Origin: Papilionanthe hookeriana x Papilionanthe teres
Lineage: Eukaryota; Streptophyta; Magnoliopsida; Asparagales; Orchidaceae
Direction: 5' to 3'
NCBI GenBank assembly: GCA_022702705.1
Contig: CM040428.1
Location: forward strand, 113,816,183-113,880,182
Length of the DNA: 64,000 nt
Below, piece by piece: positions 53,796 through 64,000 of this stretch. Under the pieces are notes generated by a model that saw only the letters and a program-made list of their open reading frames with translations, was not told the origin of the DNA and made no database searches. Position numbers and translations under genes: made by a program. Positions within the stretch are counted from its first letter, which is position 1; every line of letters starts with the position of its first letter.

Positions 53796-54952
53796 ATGGC
53801 TTCTAATTGAATTGATTACCCGAGATTTCAAGTGTTCAACCAGAGAAAGTTTGTCAGTGTCGAGGCACAACGCCTCTTCAACAAGGTGTTGTCAAAGAGG
53901 AGGCTAATCAAAGAAAGAGGTTTTTTGAGTCGAGGATTAAATAATCCTTCGATAGAGATTGAAGAAATGATTGTGCAGCAATGATGGGGAGTATTTTGCT
54001 ACACTACTGTAGTAGTAGTCGTTCCTTTGGTGAAGGAGTTTTACGCTAATTTACATGGAATCAACCAAGGAAGTGTCTATGTACGAGGTAGGTGGATAAG
54101 TTTTAATTCTGGAAGAATTAATGAATTGTACATGCTCGAGAATGTTCCTGTCTACTGTTATTCCAATTTCATCCCTACAAGAAATCAGATTAATGAAATC
54201 TACCAATATTTGACAGACGAAATTGAAGACTGAAAGTTAGAGAAAACAAGCATGTTAGTTTTTCTGCTACACTTTTAAATCTCGTTTCGAAACATTGGCA
54301 CTTTTTCATTTCTACAAAATTATTACCCATGATGAAGATCAGTAAAGTTACCAAAGAAAGTGCTATATTGAATTACTGCATTGAAATAGGATGACCAATT
54401 GATATTGAATTAATAATTGTGAAGTCTATTATGGGCCTGAACATTCAAGGATCATCTCAAGGGCTTGGACATCCTTCAACAATATTCTCATTATGCAGTC
54501 TGTTTCAAGTATCATACGAGATTTGGGAAAAGGTACTTCTACCTTGGAAACCTTTAGACCCAACCATAATGTTCCCAAAAAATGATGAGGAAAATGATAT
54601 GGGCGTGATTATGGATCAAGCATTAAACTCTATTCCAATTCAACCTCTTGTAGCAGAAAAGACACTGATGATCTTACACAGAATCAAGAAACTCGAGAAA
54701 GAGGTACAAAATTTAATGAATTCAATTTATAATATCTCTGATTTCTTTGATCATATTGATTGGAGGATGATTGAACTCTTTGATCATACTGGACATTTTA
54801 AAGCAAGTTTGATATGATTAATGAGAAGGATGAGATGGCTTGAAGAAGATTCAACTGAAGAATTTCTATTTCGGCCCTTCTATAATCTGTTCGTTCATGT
54901 TCAAGTGATGGGTGATATCAGAGGAAAAACTAGCACTGAATCATGGGAGTAG
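53796..54952 (+). pseudogene. Element D ORF1, degenerate
   Basis: The ATG at 53,796 (MASN) is homologous to the start in A. The text is as in B ORF1: RKFVS, KRRLIKERGF, EEMIVQQ, VVKEFYAN.., VRGRWISFNSGRINELY, YQYLTDEIED; after stops, KHWHFFIS, LNYCIE, GLGHPSTIFSL, KVLLPWKPLDP and the coiled-coil C-terminus ending at TAG 54,950. At least five stops or frameshifts. Function unknown. Confidence 0.8.
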
Positions 54953-55344
54953 TAAAATTGCTTTACTTTCTATGTTTCTTTATGTTGGATTTGATTTGAA
55001 CTATATTTGTTTGTTTGCTTTCTTAGTTTTCTTTTGTTCTCAGTATAGTTGAGATTATGTTTGGAATGTTTGTTTTCAGGGTTTAGAGTGTTGTGGCTTG
55101 GATTGCGACGTTGATTTGATGAATTTTGGTTGAGAAAATACCTAACTTATGAGTGTTATGTAAGGTGTATTGTAACACTTGAATTTTATGTATAATTGTG
55201 ATGTTTTGTGTTGTGAATGTTTATTTGTGTTAATACATCACTTATTCACTAAAAATTTATGTTTAAATGATTGAACGTATGTTAACGAAACTTAAAATTG
55301 TCTGAAATCGCAAAAATCAGAAAAATGATCAAAACTTAAGAATC
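54953..55344 (+). other. ORF1-ORF2 spacer, element D
   Basis: T- and G-rich non-coding sequence, likely the ORF1 3' UTR. It corresponds to 27,350-27,730 in B. No gene seen. Confidence 0.5.
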
Positions 55345-55476
55345 TCACCGACGACGTGCTTGAGGCCGCCGACGGCGTGCTTGAGGCCGCAGACGGCGTG
55401 TTTTTCTCAAGACTACTAAATTTTAATTCAATTAAGCTCGTCGACAGCGCGAACGACCCCACTGATAGCGAGATCC
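55345..55476 (+). promoter_or_regulatory. GC-rich module upstream of ORF2, element D
   Basis: CACCGACGACGTGCTTGAGG, GCCGCCGACGGCGTGCTTGA and GCAGACGGCGTG, a TTTTTCTCAAGACT spacer with TTCAATTAAG, then CGTCGACAGCGCG and CACTGATAGCGAGATC. Same arrangement as the U3 and ORF1 modules. Confidence 0.65.
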
Positions 55477-55630
55477 CAATAATTACCTTTTAACATCAAT
55501 TTTAACCAGTCAATCGCCACTATTCATCGTATTCTTCCCTTATTTACCAAAAATTTTGACCTAGGGTTTGAGAGATCTTGGATTTGGGGCGATTTCAACT
55601 CATTTTGACACCAGATTTGATCATCATTCG

Positions 55631-55829
55631 GTAAGAGCTTCCCTCATATTAAAAATTTTTGATTTTCACCATGAATTTCTTCCACATTGAGGAATTTTGG
55701 AAAAATTAAAAATGTGGAGAAAATACTTGGAATAAATTCATGAAACTTAATTTCGAATCCTTAAAGTTACCTTTGGAAGCCATTTTATCATTATTTTGGA
55801 GTTTAGTTTAGATTTTTGTAAATTTGTAG
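55631..55829 (+). other. Putative intron in ORF2 5' leader, element D
   Basis: Donor TTCG/GTAAGAGC at 55,631 and acceptor AATTTGTAG ending at 55,829, 199 bases, eight bases before the ORF2 ATG. The interior is AT-rich as usual for plant introns. Confidence 0.55.
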
Positions 55830-55837
55830 ATCGAAAA

Positions 55838-56944
55838 ATGGCTCCCCGACAAAAGAGGCAACTTGAATTTGACGAGGCTCGATTTGTAGATGCTAAAGCC
55901 CAGTCGAGATACACTTCAATCTTTCAAGGAAAGAAATATATTCAAGATAGAGTTTTCAATAATCCTGGAGAAGAAGTGGAACGAGTTATTTGAGAAAGGA
56001 AGTGGGAAAACTTCTGTTACTCTACAAACAAGGCTGCTGTTGAAGTTGTGAAAGACTTTTATACCAATCTAACTCAGCTTGAGGACGAGCCTATAAAAGT
56101 AAGAGGATTTTCTATTGATTTTAATGCTACCCGCATTAATTCTTTTTACAAATTTCACAATTTTTACTCTAGCGAGTATGAGAATTTTGGAACTATGGAA
56201 GGTCTGTTAGACAATGTCATTGACTTTCTCACTGATGGGAAAGGAACTTGGAAAATTAAATAGCGTGAACGAATTAATTTTTCTCTTTCTATGATGAATG
56301 CCATAGCTAAGGCATGACATTATTTGATTTTTTCTACTCTGCTACCTACCTATCACCATAGTGAAGTGTCGAGAGATAGAGCGGTTTTGAATTTCTGTAT
56401 TCAAAACAATAGAAGCATAAATGTGGGAAGTATAATTTATAAGAATATTTTGGCCACGGCAAAGAGTGAATCAAGTGGAGGATTAGCACATCCTAGCCTC
56501 ATTTATGCACTTTGCCAATTATCTTGAGTGGAAGCTAGAGATGATGAAGAATGGGTTTACCCTATGAAACTTAGCCGCCACTGCTCAAATTTTCATTTTT
56601 TATTTTTTTGCTCCAAATTTGATCCAATTTTGCTTCTTTCATCATAATCACTCATTTTCATCATACCTGCAATAAAAACACAAAATACATTCCATTAAAG
56701 TGCAATATCATCATAAATAGGTATAAAAATGTGCATTAAAAATACTTTATATTATAGGTGTATCAATAGTGAGTATCTTCAGCGGCATTCTGATTTCGAG
56801 ATTGCTTATTACGATGCTCAGGCTAGATACTATAGAGGTGAGCCTGATGTTACTTTTCTTGAATGCCCCCGTTATACTCGTTATCAGCCCAATCCACCTG
56901 CTGACCAGGGAGATGAAGACATAATATGGGATTTTGATGTCTGA
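55838..56944 (+). pseudogene. Element D ORF2, interrupted by a C-type LTR fragment
   Basis: The ATG at 55,838 (MAPRQKRQLEFDEARFVDAK). The core includes VVKDFYTNLTQL, VRGFSIDFNATRIN, DFLTDGKGTWKIK, LNFCIQNNRSINVGSIIYKN and HPSLIYALCQLS. Stops at about 55,991, 56,261, 56,316 and 56,525 break it. After YPMK a 196-base LTR fragment replaces about 80 residues, and the C-terminal part (YLQRHSDFEIAYYDAQARYY, QGDEDIIWDFDV) continues to 56,944. This is the reference copy for the complete ORF2 core. Function unknown. Confidence 0.8.
56570..56765 (-). mobile_element. Fragment of a C-type LTR (first 196 bases)
   Basis: On the minus strand it starts TGATACACCT at 56,765 and follows the element C LTR through the splice-acceptor-like site. 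It stops inside the GC module (GGCGGCTAAG) at 56,570. It replaces part of D ORF2. Confidence 0.85.
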
Positions 56945-57423
56945 TCTTTAAATTTGATGATTGTGATGTATGAGTGTGTGTTTTGTTATAGTATTTTTAT
57001 TCTGTTATTTGAATTTTGTGAACTGTATTTTCTGAGATATGTATTTTATTTGTAGTTTGTATTTTATTTTTGGATGATTGTGATGCATAATTGTAATTAT
57101 AATTGTGGACTCTAAGATAAAATAGTAGACTGTTTGTTATTGTGTTGTGAAATGTAAATGCTATTTGGTATTGTATTGTGTAGTATAATTGTTGTTGTTA
57201 AATGTTTTGTTTTATGTACTTATTTCAAAATTTCATTACCCCAGCAAATTCTCTAATCTGTTATATGTGTAGAAAAGATCCTAATATTACAGGTAAGTTG
57301 AAGATAAAATTTTTGAGAAGAACTTGCAAAAAATTCAGAGAGAAAAAAATGCCTAAAGTGCAAAGGTATGATTTATATTTAGAATTTTCTTTCCACCCGT
57401 ATTATTTCTATTATTGAAAACTT

Positions 57424-57440
57424 TAAGTTTTGGGGGAATA
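57424..57440 (+). other. Second polypurine-tract-like run, element D
   Basis: TAAGTTTTGGGGGAATA, about 925 bases upstream of the true tract. The equivalent in C is about 940 bases upstream. Confidence 0.6.
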
Positions 57441-57837
57441 ACAATATTAACTAGTATGTGTTCTCAATTAAAATATTTTCAAAATTTATAAATATGATTT
57501 TTGAGATAAAATTTAATTCAGTTAACTATATTTAGATTTTATTTAAATATTGTAGAAGATTCAAAGAAATATTTTTGGTAATGAAAATTAATTTTGTAGG
57601 TTAAGATATTTAGTATAAGGGGATACGATTATAGTTAACTATTTAAAGTAAAGGAAACTATATTTTGAAATATTAAGAATCTTAGGAATTTAGTTGAGAA
57701 AGAAATGATTGGGGCTCAATGATGTAAAGACTATGAATTACATATAAGGTAAAGGAATGCTTTAAGTTTCAAATTTAGGAAAAGAAGAGTGAAGTTCAAA
57801 ATTATTAACATGTTATCCAGATATAGTAATCCTCACT

Positions 57838-57955
57838 TGAAAAAGAAAAAAAACAGAAAAAGAAAGGATTGAAAAACAATCCCTGAAAAGAAAAGAAAAA
57901 TATATATAGGATTGAAAAATAATACAAAAGAAAAGAAAAGAAAAGAAAAAAAAAA
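57838..57955 (+). other. Purine-rich tract, element D 3' region
   Basis: About 120 bases, almost all A and G, between conserved flanks (ATAGTAATCCTCACTTG before, GTGAGGAGAAGCTTGAGG after), 400-500 bases before the polypurine tract. Confidence 0.7.
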
Positions 57956-58326
57956 GTGAGGAGAAGCTTGAGGAGGTGTCTTATTAAAAATTGGCTTCAC
58001 TTGGATTAACCTAAAGGGAAAACTAAATACATTTTTGAACTTATATTTATGAACTAGATTCTTTACTAGTAGTGTTCTCATAAATTTCCTATTATCTGAA
58101 TATTCTAAGTGAATTAATATTGAAACATATAGTCATTCTTGAAATGAATAGAAGACTAGAACTCTTAGACTTGATGACTAGATAGCCTTATATCTGCAGA
58201 GTTAATCTAATTACTTGAAAATCTTTCTAAGAAGTCTTACTATGATATTTATTTAAATCAAAGTTATAGTATTTCTAAATTAGAACTTTACCACAATGAA
58301 TCACAACTTTTATGTAGTACTAAAAA

Positions 58327-58364
58327 TTACTTGAGGACAAGTAATAGTTAAGTTTGAGGGATTT
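58327..58364 (+). other. Hairpin and polypurine tract, element D
   Basis: TTACTTGAGGACAAGTAA is a perfect 7-base hairpin (58,327-58,344), then AAGTTTGAGGGATTT primes plus-strand synthesis directly before TGACCC. Confidence 0.88.
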
Positions 58365-59902
58365 TGACCCACTGAAAATATGTTTAGATGTTCATGCCTG
58401 TTTTATATTAATTTTGATGATATTGCACATTAAAGAAAGGTATTTTTGATGATTTGTTGCAGGTATGTTAATTTATGGACATTGGAGCAAAAATATGCAA
58501 AAAGGAGTGAATTTGGAGCAAAAAGGACCAAAATATGAAGATTTGATCTAGGACGTCAACAGCGAGATCGACGGCGCCGACAGCTGATTTTTCCCGAGAG
58601 TTCAGAAAATATATTACAAGGGAGGCCACTGACGACGATATCGAGGCCGCCGACAGCGATATCGAGCGGGCCTTATGAGAGAGGGTCCAAAACCAAGTAT
58701 TCTAGAAGGCCGCCGACGGCGAGTAAATCGGTTCTCTCACGAGGTGCCATTAGAGTATTAGAGAGTTAGTTTAATTAATGTTAATTATGAGGGATTCTTC
58801 GAGAGATTGTAAGAGTGGAAGGAAAGTGAGAGATTTCTTCCTCCTTGCCGCTTCGAAGGAGAATTCTATGTGTTGTAAAGAAAGGAAGAAATTCAGAGGA
58901 AATTCAAGGAATTTGCTTGGGGAGGAAATCAAGATAAGTTGTATTTACTTATTTTAGTTTGTATAACTTTGCTTTTATATATGAAATCCAGGTTTTGTAA
59001 TAACTTCTCCATGAAATCTGAGTAGTTTATCTGTCTTTCTCCTTATTTTGACATTTTTGTGAAATGGTGATTTGCATTAGTGTGCCAAGAGAATGCTAAA
59101 GAAGTTGTGATAATCTTTTCAGTTCAAACTTAGTTTACTTTCAATCTGGCTAATTGATTTGTTAAAATAAGTTGATTTTTACAACTATAGTCAAGATTAC
59201 ATCCGAGATTCAGGGTGGTAAAAGTCCTTGAAAGTAGGGTGCAAATAAAAAGGGAAAATTTATTTATCGTGTGTAGAATTGGAGATTTTAGAGTGACAGT
59301 CTAAAATCCTCAATTAGGTCCTATCATTTGGGTGCTGAAGTGTAGATGTTAGCCCTTAGGCGAGGGGAACGTTGGAACTCTGAAGTGAGAGCCGGTATCC
59401 TCCCAGCCTAGCCGCAGATTCAGTAACCAAGCATAGGATTAGTTAATGTTCTTTATCCCTGGACAAAAGGGTAAAGAATAGGTATGCTCCTATTTGGAAC
59501 AACATAATTTTAAACTAATTCTAATTATCCATTCACTTAAATTTCTTATCAAGGAGAATGATGCTTGCTTATATATTGAACCTCACTTTATTAGTAGAAG
59601 TAGTTAATTGTTAGTAGAATTAGTTTATTAAAATTCCATCTTTTTTACGATTGCATATTAGTGACAGATAGACAATTCGATTTACGAATTTGTGATTCTG
59701 AATTGGTTTCTATAATCCTAGTCTGTAGTCTCTGCAATATCCCTATGGGATCCATATCCAGGACTCCATTAGAGCCCTATATTACTTGAGCGATACGTAT
59801 ACTTGCATTGAAAGATTAACTCTGCTACTGTTAAAAAATCTATACACATCTATATCAAATTCTAGCAATATTATGTTTACACAAAGTGCGCAGAGTGGTT
59901 CA
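58365..59902 (+). repeat. Element D 3' LTR, U3 deleted
   Basis: TGACCCACTG to GAGTGGTTCA, 1,538 bases, about 200 shorter than the 5' LTR. The gap removes the part equal to 46,544-46,749, i.e. the TATA-like site and the 41-bp repeats. The GC module is at 58,553-58,725. Otherwise it is close to the 5' LTR by eye. Confidence 0.93.
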
Positions 59903-60449
59903 ATAGGCATCCATTTGGGGGGAACATAGAAGTGAGAGTCTAGAAATTCATCCCTTTCTACTAATAATACATCCTAATACAATCTTTAAAAACTAGCTAA
60001 TGTTCTTTATGACCTGGACCAAAGGGTAAAAGATATATATGCTCTTATTTGTCACAAAACCACATTTTTAATGTTCTCAACTATTTTTAACTGCTTATTA
60101 ATCATGGAATATTTCGTATGGGGAAGAATCTTTGTTTAGTGTTTTATCACTTGCCAATTTTTGTATTTTGCATATTTTAGTTAGTTTTAAATCAAAAGAT
60201 TTTATGTAATAGTTTTCTTTCTTTTAACTTTATTAATCCTCGTGGATCGATTTCTGGGGTTTTAAAAAGCAAAACTCTATATTACTTGAAACGATACGTA
60301 TACTTGTGTAGTACCTCTAATTTAAGATTTATTTTTATTTATAAAAACTTTAGTCTTTAATTATCATACATTAGCCACTTAATCAGATTTGGGTTAAGTT
60401 TGGCCACAATTTTATAAGCTATTTTACTTATGTAATGGCGATTGGGTCA
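59903..60449 (+). repeat. Lineage E LTR, right part
   Basis: It begins with the second ATAGG copy and continues the LTR interrupted at 46,170: the GGGGGGAACATAGAAGTGAG block, then CTAATGTTCTTTATGACCTGG and CAAAGGGTAAAAGATA, AACGATACGTATACTTG, ending GGGTCA at 60,449 before the PBS. Its terminal part differs strongly from the Athila-type LTRs. Confidence 0.75.
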
Positions 60450-60467
60450 TTGACTCCGCTGGGAACC
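60450..60467 (+). other. Primer binding site, lineage E (Arg-tRNA type)
   Basis: TTGACTCCGCTGGGAACC shares GACTCCGCTGGG with the complement of a plant Arg-tRNA 3' end (TGGCGACTCCGCTGGGGA). It differs from the Asp-type PBS of A to D. Confidence 0.6.
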
Positions 60468-60660
60468 ATCTTTCTTCTTATCTTTTGTTAAATCACTTGT
60501 TTTTAATAAGATGTTTCATCCTTTGACAAATAGGATCACATCTTCACAAAATCTAACTCTTAAAGAGTTATTCTTGACACTCCATAATGAAAATATGATA
60601 TGAAAACAAATAAAATAAATTCCTAGTTTATAAATAAAGTTCATGACATTTTATCCTCCT

Positions 60661-61251
60661 TTAATTTTCAGAAAAATTGAAATGGAATCTTTGAATTCAT
60701 TCTTTTTTTATTATCAAAGCCTCAATAAGCCGATTGATGAAGACGTTTACCTTTATCATAATGAGTTTGGATTATTAAATGAAACTGAATTTGCATTAGA
60801 AAATCCATATCAAACTGATATATAATTCTTTGAGGAATTCAATCTGGAACCTTATAAAGGTTTTCTTAACTTTACAGAAGACTTACCTCAATACATTCCT
60901 GCAGAACAATATAGTTTTAAGGAAATGGAAGAACAAGTTGACAGAAAAGAAATGAAAATATGTGTTGAACAAGAAAGTGACATTCCATCTCCATCCATAT
61001 ATGAAGTTAGATCTTGTTCCAAGAATTTTTCTAAAACTCAACGAAGAAATAAAACTCGTTCTCTTAATAAAAAGAAAAAATGGAACGAAGATGACAATTT
61101 TGAGACATCTAAATTTGAACAAAGTGTTTCCGGGAACCCTTCTCAAAGGAAAACTGATATATTCCAATACCTGTTGAATATGAGGAAAATGCTTTCCAAC
61201 CTAGAATTTCTCTGTCAATCCATGCGGTATACTCTGCGTTTAAAAGATTAA
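60661..61251 (+). pseudogene. Lineage E leader ORF, one stop
   Basis: A single frame runs from about 60,643 to 61,251, interrupted once by a TAA at 60,823. It reads MESLNSFFFYYQSLNKPIDE, then an acidic part and a basic stretch (QRRNKTRSLNKKKKWNEDD). No family is recognised. It lies between PBS and gag. Some plant Ty3/gypsy groups with Arg-tRNA PBS (Ogre/Tat) have an extra ORF there, which is the reason to mention it. Confidence 0.4.
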
Positions 61252-61292
61252 CATGGAAAGACATGTGTTCAATTTCCTGACTGTTAGATAAA

Positions 61293-61619
61293 ATGGAATG
61301 TACGGTCTCTATGACAATGAAAAGAAGGATCCTCTCGATTGAAGATCTTACTTACTTAAAAAGGGATCAGCATATTCCATTAGACAGTCAGTATACTCGT
61401 GTACCAGTGAAATTTCGTTTTGGACCAAGAATAAAAGATGTGATTGTCACAAGAAGTAGAACTAAGCATAACAAATTAATATCAGAAGCAGAAGACACAT
61501 TTGCTAAAATGACTGCTTTGGTCCAAATGTTACAACGAGGAGAACCTTCTTACTCACAAAATGATAATACACTTCCCACAATATCTCGTCCTATACTCAA
61601 AAATAATGTATGGAGATGA
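61293..61619 (+). pseudogene. Lineage E open frame upstream of gag
   Basis: An open frame of 108 residues (FRFGPRIKDVIVTRSRTKHN) in another phase than the previous one. A DNA polymerase, gag or zinc motif is not visible. It may be the continuation of the leader ORF after a frameshift. Confidence 0.35.
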
Positions 61620-61777
61620 GAATCATCAGAAGGAATCTCGTATACCATAAGTACCCAGATGCTGTAAAATCATTCGAGGAGAGATTGAAGAAGTTGAAAA
61701 ATGACATCAAATAATTTTAAATACAAAGAAAAAATAATTCTTCAAATAGTTCAAATCAGGAAGTTGCTGAGATAAAC

Positions 61778-62859
61778 ATGGTGGAGACACGATCTACTTC
61801 CTTAGCACAAGAATTAGGTGAAGAAGATACGACAGAAGAGTTACGAGCGGTTATTTGTCAATGAAATGAACAAATCAAACTTCTCGAACAAAAAATGGTA
61901 AAATTAATGGCAGCTCTACAAAATCCACCAACAAATCCATTGTCTGTCGTTGAAATCATTAGGCCAGAGGCAATACACGTTGTAGAGGACAAAAGAGAAC
62001 TAATAGAAAATGAAGAAAGCACTCTAAGGAAAAAAGATTCCCCCCAAGGAGGAATTCAAGAAAAAGAAATTACACAATTGGTAGAACAAAAGATAAAAGA
62101 AATAATGGCTCAGGTAAAGGCTGGATCATTAATTCCAAAGGGTGAGTAAACCTTATCTAGAGGAATTTGATTTTGTCTAATACCCTAAAGGGTTTGTTCC
62201 TCCTTTATTCAAAATGTTTGACGGGACCGATAATTCTCATCAGCATCTTGCACACTTCAGAGCGAGTTGCTGTAATACAGGAGGAAGTGACGCTCTCTTA
62301 TTCCGTCAATTTGTTAACAGTCTCACCAGAGTTGCCTTTGATTGGTATGCGGAACATCTTAACGGGTCCATTAAAACTCTTATAGAGCTTTAAGGCCTTT
62401 TTATTCAACATTTCGCTGGAGCATAACACCATACTACAGTTGGTGACCTGGTAGTCGAGAAACAAAAACCAAGAGAGAGTTTGGTGGATTACATTTTGCG
62501 CTAGAGAAATCTTAGCATGAAATGTGAACCACAACTCCAAGAAAAACTTGTTGTCAAAATTCTGCTAAAAAATATCCATGGTCCTCTAGCATTCATGTTA
62601 AAAGGATTTACGATAAAGACACTTGAAAAATTACTCAGTAAAGCTGCCAACCTTCAAGAAGAAGCCAAGCAGATGAGTGTAATGGACAAAGTAGAAAAGA
62701 CAAAGTCTATCAAAACATTTGAGAAGAAGCCATATGTAAGGCTAATAACCCATATTCCAATTATTATAACGCAGGTTAGAAAAACCATCCAAACTTTAAC
62801 TGGAATAACAATAGTAAGGGTTGTAGTAATCAACAATGCAGGAAGGATCAACCTAAAAA
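61778..62859 (+). pseudogene. gag: Lineage E gag, degenerate
   Basis: The start MVETRSTSLAQELGEE at 61,778 is followed by a coiled-coil region (QIKLLEQKMVKLMAALQ). After a stop at 62,147 and a frameshift comes the gag core: FVPPLFKMFDGTDNSHQHLA, FRQFVNSLTRVAFDWYAEHL, EKQKPRESLVDYILR and LEKLLSKAANLQEEA. The end reads NAG(stop)KNHPNFNWNNN-like, matching the gag linker of A to D, and is cut by LTR F at 62,860. At least six stops or frameshifts. Confidence 0.75.
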
Positions 62860-64000
62860 TGTACTACTTTTTATGATGTATTTAATAATGATATTGCACT
62901 TTGAAGGTATGTTTGCTTGTGTTTTTGGTTGTAGGTACATCAAATTGAAGAATTTGGAGTGATTGGAGCAGAAGGAATAAAAATGGACCAAAATGGAACA
63001 TACAAGAGCAAAACGGGTCAAATCGGAGCATACCAGAGCAAAACAGATCAAATCAGACATTTTTATACCTGTGTCTGGTGCCTAGGCACCACCAGTTTGC
63101 ACATAGCCACCAGGAAGTGGTGCCTATGCGCCAGAAATCGGCGCATAGCCGCCAGTGACAGTATTTTGCATAACTTATAGAAGAAAAGATGGATTTGGAC
63201 GATCTTCGAAGCGTTGCAAAGTGTGTCTTGTGGGAAATTAATTAGGAATGATAAAATAAACTTTCTAGAAGATTTTGAGTCATTTTGAAGGAGTTATTAT
63301 AGAAGATATGTGTCTCTTGGAGTGAAAAGGCACTTAAGAAGCCAATTGGAAGATTCATTGAACGTGGAATCTTTTTGAAGAGACACTTAAGCATCTCTTG
63401 AGAAATTATAATTAAGGCTTGAAAACTCTTGAAGGAGAAGATTTTAGAGAAGGTGAAGATTAGAAGAGGAGAAGAAGGCTTCGAGAAGAAGTGAAGGCTT
63501 GGGCGTGAGCCCAAGTGGGGCGACAAGGTGAGAGAGAAAGAGAGAGTGTGAGAGAATTTTTTCTTTTCTTTTCACTTTGTTCTTGGAGAGGATTGGAAGG
63601 AAGATTGCTTTTTCTATACAAGGGGAGTTCAATTTACATCAAAGATAAGTATTTTCATTGTATTTTGATTTGAATTTAGTAGTTTGTTTGTATGGTTTCA
63701 AAGACTTGTTCAATGAAAAGTTGTTTGTCCATGTATAGTGAGTAGTTTTCTTTACTCTTCCCTCTTGTAATGAATTAGTATGCATGTGTAGGATATAGAA
63801 TTTAGTAGAGTGGGAATATATTATGATGATTTTACTTTGATCTTCATTTACATGTGTTGACCTCACTTTTGGTTGAGGTCTAGTCTATCTCTAAAATATC
63901 CTAAGGTCCATCTATAGGATTCTCCTGGCAACTTTCTTAGAAGACTAGTCATGGAACCCTTCCCCATAGAAATTCAAACTTTTCTCACTTCACTGGGATT
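62860..64000 (+). repeat. LTR F, 5' part, runs out of the window
   Basis: It starts TGTACTACTT inside gag of lineage E and has the shared GATATTGCACTTTGAAGG and splice-acceptor-like TTGTAG (62,929-62,934) segments at the usual distance, and a GC module (63,077-63,157). It then continues as U3/R-like sequence without ORFs. The start is inferred from similarity to other LTRs; whether it is a full element cannot be seen. Confidence 0.65.
63077..63157 (+). promoter_or_regulatory. GC palindromic module in LTR F
   Basis: It contains the perfect 14-base palindrome GGTGCCTAGGCACC (63,077-63,090), then GGTGCCTATGCGCC and GGCGCATAGCCGCC. It occupies the U3 position of the GC modules of the other LTRs. 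Confidence 0.6.

Larger units (their letters stand above)
56945..58348 (+). other. Element D 3' UTR
   Basis: 1.4 kb without a credible gene. It holds a polypurine-tract-like run at 57,424-57,440, a purine-rich tract at 57,838-57,955 and the hairpin before the true polypurine tract. Short frames here have no family resemblance. Confidence 0.7.
46171..59902 (+). mobile_element. Element D: complete Athila-type Ty3/gypsy retrotransposon, 13.7 kb
   Basis: Both LTRs, PBS, gag, pol, ORF1, ORF2, polypurine tract and an ATAGG target-site duplication are present. It sits inside the LTR of lineage E. Gag is open, but pol, ORF1 and ORF2 contain many stops and frameshifts, so it is non-autonomous now. 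ORF2 carries a piece of a C-type LTR. Confidence 0.95.

Overview
The window is plant (eudicot-like) repetitive DNA made almost entirely of nested LTR retrotransposons. It is AT-rich, and I find no host gene, tRNA, rRNA, CRISPR array or bacterial feature. Four elements (A to D) are Ty3/gypsy of the Athila type: Asp-tRNA-type primer binding site, gag with a YYNPGWKNHPNFNWN-like segment, then protease, RT with FMDD, RNase H and integrase, and then two extra ORFs between pol and the 3' LTR. The species cannot be named from the sequence.

Layout. 1-7,620: old LTR-like or intergenic repeats, an (AAATT)n microsatellite, a 75-83 bp tandem array and no gene. 7,621-18,953: element A, minus strand, heavily mutated, 5' LTR cut at 18,953. 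18,954-about 29,310: element B, plus strand, the best preserved, with an intact 5' LTR and an open ORF1 but no 3' LTR. About 29,311-44,698: element C, minus strand, with a solo LTR of its own family (32,708-34,537, TSD CTCAT) in the last codons of its ORF2. 44,699-46,170 and 59,903-62,859: a different Ty3/gypsy lineage, E (3' end with polypurine tract, one LTR, Arg-tRNA-type PBS, broken gag). Its LTR is split by element D (46,171-59,902, plus strand, complete, TSD ATAGG). From 62,860 another LTR (F) starts and runs out of the window.

How the parts work together. Gag and pol supply particle formation, reverse transcription and integration. The two downstream ORFs (ORF1 and ORF2) are related to each other and resemble the family annotated as putative plant transposon protein. 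They have no signal peptide or membrane segment, so an envelope role is not supported by what I can see. Each ORF is preceded by a copy of a GC-rich palindromic module that also sits in the LTR U3. For ORF1 a TATA box follows in all four elements, 70-82 bp before the ATG. For ORF2 a conserved leader with an apparent intron of about 200 bp follows.

The most interesting signals are these. (1) The promoter module is present three times per element, and its sequence differs between families but agrees within each element. (2) A relic second primer binding site lies inside the 3' end of the LTR in A, B, C and the solo LTR, with the LTR boundary proven by a target-site duplication. (3) ORF2 has a conserved 5'-leader intron. 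(4) The R region carries a stem-loop with compensatory changes. (5) ORF1 and ORF2 are variously truncated, fused and remodelled.
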